DNA of 64,000 bases from positions 1 to 64,000 of the forward strand of contig NZ_NFHP01000003.1 of NCBI RefSeq assembly GCF_002159335.1, written 5' to 3'. Under the pieces are notes generated by a model, which worked only from the letters and a program-made list of their open reading frames with translations, was not told the DNA's origin and did no database searches. The translations under genes were made by a program, and so were the position numbers. Shown one piece after another: positions 59,307 through 64,000 of this stretch. The DNA is from Collinsella sp. An7. Its GTDB lineage: Bacteria; Actinomycetota; Coriobacteriia; Coriobacteriales; Coriobacteriaceae. The first letter of the stretch is position 1. Each line of letters begins with the position of its first letter.

Positions 59307-60977
59307 ATGATCGCCAAAACCATTCGCACCTGCTTCCCCATCGCCGCGAAGGCGGTTGCCGACTGCTCCGAGGAGATTAACAAGCTCAACGTCTTCCCCG
59401 TGCCGGACGGCGACACGGGCACCAACATGTCGCTTACGCTGCAGTCGGTGGTGCGGGAGCTCTCCGCGCTTCCGGCCGATGCCGACGTGGAGGCCATCGC
59501 CGGTGCGATCACACACGGCTCGCTCATGGGCGCCCGTGGCAACTCCGGCGTCATCACCTCGCAGATCTTGCGCGGCGTGGCCGAGGGCCTCGTAGGCGTT
59601 TCCGACCCGGTTGGGTCGGTCGACATCGCCGCTGCGCTCCGCAACGCCGTCAAGGTTGCCTTCAAGGCGGTCCGCAAGCCGGTCGAGGGCACAATCCTCA
59701 CCGTGCTGCGCGACATCTCGACGCGCGCCGACGCTTGCGCCAAGGCGCGCGACTCCAAGGAGGACGCGCTCGACGCGATCGTGGTCGAGGCGTACCAGTC
59801 TGTCGCCCGCACGCCCGACCTTCTGCCCGTGCTCAAGGAGAATGGCGTCGTCGACTCCGGCGCCTTTGGTTTTGCGATCTTCCTCGAGGCGTTCGTTAAC
59901 GCGGCACTCGGTCGCGAGACGCACGAGGCCGAGGACTTTGCGACCACCTTTGAGGCGACCGGCGAGGCGGCCCGCGAGGGCGCGCTCGACCGTGTGAAGA
60001 TCGAGGCCAACGACGACTGGGAGGGCTCGGAGTACCGCTACTGCAACGAGTTCCTCTTTAAGGCCGACGCCCCCTTTGACGAGGACGAGTGTCTTGCCTT
60101 CCTCGCCTCGATGGGCGACTGCGAGCTTCTCGTGGGCTCCTACCCCGATTATAAGATTCACGTCCACTCCAATACGCCCAACCTCGTGCTCGAGCACATG
60201 CTCGCGCTCGGCCAGATCTACGAGGTCTTTATCCACAACATGGATATGGAGGCGCACGACCGTACGGCCAAGATCCATGCCGATCAGGACGCCGCGGCCA
60301 GCGAGCCCGCCAAAGCGCTCGGCTTTGTGGCGGTTGCCGCCGGTTCCGGCGAGGCCGAGATTCTCACCTCGCTCGGTGTTGACGTGGTGGTCTCGGGTGG
60401 TCAGACCATGAACCCGAGCACGGCCGACCTGCTCGATGCGGTCTCGCGGGTCAACGCGGAGTCCGTCATCATCCTGCCCGATAACGGCAACATTCGCATG
60501 GCCGCTGAGGCTGCCGCGAGTGCCTGCGACGACAAGCGCGTCGCCGTGGTGCCCACCAAGACGGTGCCCCAGGCGTTCTCTGCGCTCTTTGCCGTACTGC
60601 CCGACTCCTCGCTTGAGGATGCCGTGGCCGCGATGACCGAGGCACTCGAGGATGTGCGCGACGGCGAGGTCACCACCGCGGTGCGCGACAGCCAGGCCTC
60701 GGACGGCTCGCCCATCCACGCGGGTGATGTCATGGGCATCATCAACGATTCCATCGACATCGTCGGCTCGGACGTCAAGCAGGTCACGCTCGACTGCATC
60801 AACCGCATGCAGGACGAGGAGGAGGGCGACGCGCTCACCATCCTCGCGGGCGCCGATATGTCCGACGAGGATTTTGAGGACCTCATCGCCGCCATCGAGG
60901 AGGCCCAGCCCGACCTCGAGATCGACGCGCACCGCGGTGAGCAGCCGCTCTACCCGGTCATCTTCTCTATCGAGTAG
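59307..60977 (+). CDS. DAK2-domain kinase (FakA/YloV-like)
   Basis: This 556-residue protein has an N-terminal DhaL-type kinase domain (about 1-200) with NVFPVPDGDTGTNMSLT (metal-binding Asp residues) and GARGNSGVITSQILRG. Its two C-terminal domains contain VDSGAFGFAIFLEAF, the conserved linker of FakA-type enzymes. FakA phosphorylates fatty acids bound to DegV-like FakB. The FakB gene is not in this window. The gene is co-directional with asp23-like, recG and rsmD. Confidence 0.9.
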   Translation: MIAKTIRTCFPIAAKAVADCSEEINKLNVFPVPDGDTGTNMSLTLQSVVRELSALPADADVEAIAGAITHGSLMGARGNSGVITSQILRGVAEGLVGVSDPVGSVDIAAALRNAVKVAFKAVRKPVEGTILTVLRDISTRADACAKARDSKEDALDAIVVEAYQSVARTPDLLPVLKENGVVDSGAFGFAIFLEAFVNAALGRETHEAEDFATTFEATGEAAREGALDRVKIEANDDWEGSEYRYCNEFLFKADAPFDEDECLAFLASMGDCELLVGSYPDYKIHVHSNTPNLVLEHMLALGQIYEVFIHNMDMEAHDRTAKIHADQDAAASEPAKALGFVAVAAGSGEAEILTSLGVDVVVSGGQTMNPSTADLLDAVSRVNAESVIILPDNGNIRMAAEAAASACDDKRVAVVPTKTVPQAFSALFAVLPDSSLEDAVAAMTEALEDVRDGEVTTAVRDSQASDGSPIHAGDVMGIINDSIDIVGSDVKQVTLDCINRMQDEEEGDALTILAGADMSDEDFEDLIAAIEEAQPDLEIDAHRGEQPLYPVIFSIE

Positions 60978-60987
60978 GACGCTCGGC

Positions 60988-63191
60988 GTGACGGCCTCGC
61001 TTTCCGCTACCTCGGCGCGCCTTGCCGGCACGGCGGCGCTCGCGGAGGACGTGGCCCGACTCAAATATGTCTCTGGTTCTAGGGAGGAGGCGCTTCGCAG
61101 GCTCGGCATCGAGCGTGTGGGCGACCTCCTCTTGCATATTCCGCGTCGGTATCTCGATTTCACCCATGCCTATACCATCGAGGCCGCACCTCTCGGCGAG
61201 GTGGCGACGATCGTCGCCACGGTCGACCGCGTGACGCTCAAGCGGCCGCGTCCGCGCATGACGGTGGTCGAGGTTTCCCTCGTGGACGAGACGGGCGTTC
61301 TCCAGGTGGCGTTCTTTCGCCAGCCGTGGCTTGCGCAGCAGCTGGAGCGGGGGAGCAGGCTCGCCGTGATGGGCAAGGTCGAGTTTGCCTACGGTTTTAA
61401 GCAGATGTCGTCTCCGCATTTTGAGAAGCTAGACGACATGACTGCCGCGGGGACGATCCTGCCGGTCCATGGCACCACCGAGGGACTCTCCACCGCCTGG
61501 ATGCGCCGAATCGTCTCCGGTGCGCTTGAGCGCGTAAGCTGCGTGGCCGACATGTTGCCCGCGCGCCTTCGTGCGCGGCGCGGCCTCATGAGCGAGGGCC
61601 GTGCGCTCAGGGCGATTCACTTCCCCCACGACATGACCGAGCGCGATGGCGCGCGTCAGCGGCTCGCCTATGACGAGCTGTTGCTGCTGCAGCTGGCGCT
61701 GCGCCTGCGCAACGACGCGAACCTCCTCGATGTGGAGCCCGTCGCCCATACGCCGGGCGCTCACCTGGCGGCTCTCCGCGATGCGCTGCCCTTTGCGCTC
61801 TCCGATGAACAGGACGTTGCGGTGGCGCAGATCCTGGCCGACATGGAGGACGGCGAGCGCGTGATGAACCGCCTTCTTTTGGGAGACGTGGGCACCGGTA
61901 AGACGGCCGTTGCCTGCTGCGCGCTCGCGGCAGTTGCCGACACGTCTTCGCAGGCGGCCGTGATGGCCCCCACGAGCGTGCTCGCGCAGCAGTATGCCGT
62001 CAAGTGCGGACCGCTTCTCGAGGCGGCCGGCGTGTCGTGGGCGCTCGTAACAGGTGCTACGCCGGTCGCCGAGCGCGAGGAGACGGTCGCGCGCCTGGCC
62101 GCGGGGGAGCTCAGCGTGATCTTTGGCACGCAGGCCCTGCTCTCGGACGACGTGGTGTTCAAGCGCCTCACGCTCGTGGTCATCGATGAGCAGCACCGTT
62201 TTGGCGTAGGGCAGCGCAACGCCCTGCGCGCCAAGGGGCCGGGGGCCGACCTCCTCGTCATGACGGCCACGCCCATCCCGCGTACGCTCGCGCTCTCGGT
62301 CTACGGCGACCTCTCCACGAGCATCATCCGTCATCGGCCCGTTCCCGGAGCGGGTGTGACCACCAGGGTGCTCACCGAGGCCAACCGCGACCTTGCCTAT
62401 GGTGCCATCCGCGAGGCGCTCGAGCATGGGCAGCGCGCCTATGTGGTCTGCCCGCTCGTTGAGGAGGGGGACGCCGGCGACGGGCTCGACGACGTGCCGG
62501 GTGCCGAGTCTGATGACGCCTCGGAGGAGGCGAACGGCCGTGGCGCGGGCAAGGGCTCGGGCAAACCTGCAGCCCCGCCGCTTCACAATGTAGCGAGCGA
62601 GGTCGAGCGGCTCCGTCAGGTTTTTCCCGAAGCATGGGTGGAGCCCCTTACGGGACGCATGCGCGCGCGTGAGAAGGACGAGGCCATCGCCGCGTTCCGT
62701 GCCGGCGAGGTGCAGATTCTCGTCTCGACCACCGTCGTCGAGGTGGGCGTTGACGTGCCGGAGGCAACCGTGATGGTCATCGAGAACGGCGAGCGCTTCG
62801 GTCTGGCAACCCTGCACCAGCTACGCGGCCGCGTGGGCCGCGGTGAGGTGCCCGGGCGCTGCTTCGTGATGACGCACGCCCGTAGCAACGGGCGGCGCTC
62901 GACGGCGCAGGAGCGGCTCGAGGCGCTCGAGCGCACCTCGGACGGCTTTGCGCTCGCCGAGCTCGATTTGCGCCTGCGCCACGAGGGTGAAATTCTCGGG
63001 TTTCGGCAGAGTGGCGGCGTGACGCTCCGCTTTGTTGACCTCGACGCCGATACCCCTATTATTGAGGCGGCGCACGACGATGCGGAGGAGCTCCTCCGTT
63101 ATTCGCGCGACCTGGGTACCGTGGCCACGATGCCGCTGAGGCAGGAGGTCGTGCTGCGCTATGGAGACGTTTTTCGGGAGGTGAGCGGCGG

Positions 63192-63195
<4 letters not shown>
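60988..63195 (+). CDS. recG: ATP-dependent DNA helicase RecG
   Basis: This 735-residue branched-DNA helicase remodels stalled forks and Holliday junctions. The N-terminal wedge/OB region is about 60-150. Walker A is LLGDVGTGKTAV near 297, the DEAH-type motif is DEQHRFGVGQ, and motif III is MTATPIPRTLALS. An acidic Gly-rich insert lies near 495-530 (EEGDAGDGLDD). The C-terminal part has TVVEVGVDVPEATVMVIE and HQLRGRVGRG. GTG at 60988 follows the DAK2 stop closely; the frame is open well upstream but only as out-of-frame shadow of the previous gene. Its stop overlaps rsmD (ATGA). Confidence 0.95.

Positions 63196-64000
<805 letters not shown>

Overview
The window is chromosomal DNA from a high-G+C Gram-positive bacterium. 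It is most likely a member of the Coriobacteriia (Collinsella/Olsenella/Atopobium relatives). The evidence is the strong G/C bias at third codon positions, a GH13-GH77 (debranching amylase/MalQ) fusion inside a complete glycogen cluster, a membrane-embedded LuxR-type regulator, and the order asp23-like / DAK2 kinase / recG / rsmD / coaD. The genus is inferred from gene content only. No rRNA, CRISPR array, phage or transposase gene was seen. The only tRNA is tRNA-Glu(CUC) at the left edge.

Layout. 1-4154: tRNA-Glu, a flippase-like membrane protein, and a MarR/YczE operon bracketed by two arrays of an 82-bp phase-locked palindromic repeat. 4190-15724: a minus-strand MacB-like ABC transporter and a minus-strand LD-transpeptidase/response regulator/histidine kinase set, separated by a plus-strand, visibly less G+C-rich four-gene module (8063-13886). 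That module encodes a secreted small protein, a membrane protein, a permease-ATPase fusion and an 874-residue membrane regulator with two LuxR helix-turn-helix domains; it looks inserted and is the best candidate for an undescribed system. 15776-24923: LD-transpeptidase, L-serine dehydratase, GltX, and a YhgE/Pip membrane protein with an ATPase-like partner that has lost its Walker A motif. 25455-33950: glmM, metK, priA, def, fmt and rsmB, a block of cell-wall, methyl-donor, replication-restart and translation genes.

34051-48012: an FmdB-type zinc ribbon, then the glycogen cluster on the minus strand (glgB, glgP, glgC, glgD, glgA, GlgX-MalQ). It holds the functions needed to make ADP-glucose, elongate, branch, phosphorolyse and debranch glycogen. 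GlgA and GlgB carry long histone-H1-like Lys/Ala/Thr tails. 48716-52842: thiamine diphosphokinase, a C-GCAxxG-C-C protein, O-acetylhomoserine sulfhydrylase, a lipid kinase and ribosomal protein L28. 53318-57441: an asymmetric heterodimeric ABC exporter. 57811-58504: a Phd-like/MazF-like toxin-antitoxin pair bracketed by inverted hairpin elements. 58917-64000: asp23-like, DAK2 kinase, recG, rsmD and the start of coaD.

Three families of non-coding palindromes recur: 82-bp-period arrays, 49-bp-period arrays, and 56-74 bp paired hairpins whose terminal TGA serves as the stop codon of neighbouring genes. They are the most unusual sequence-level feature of the window.
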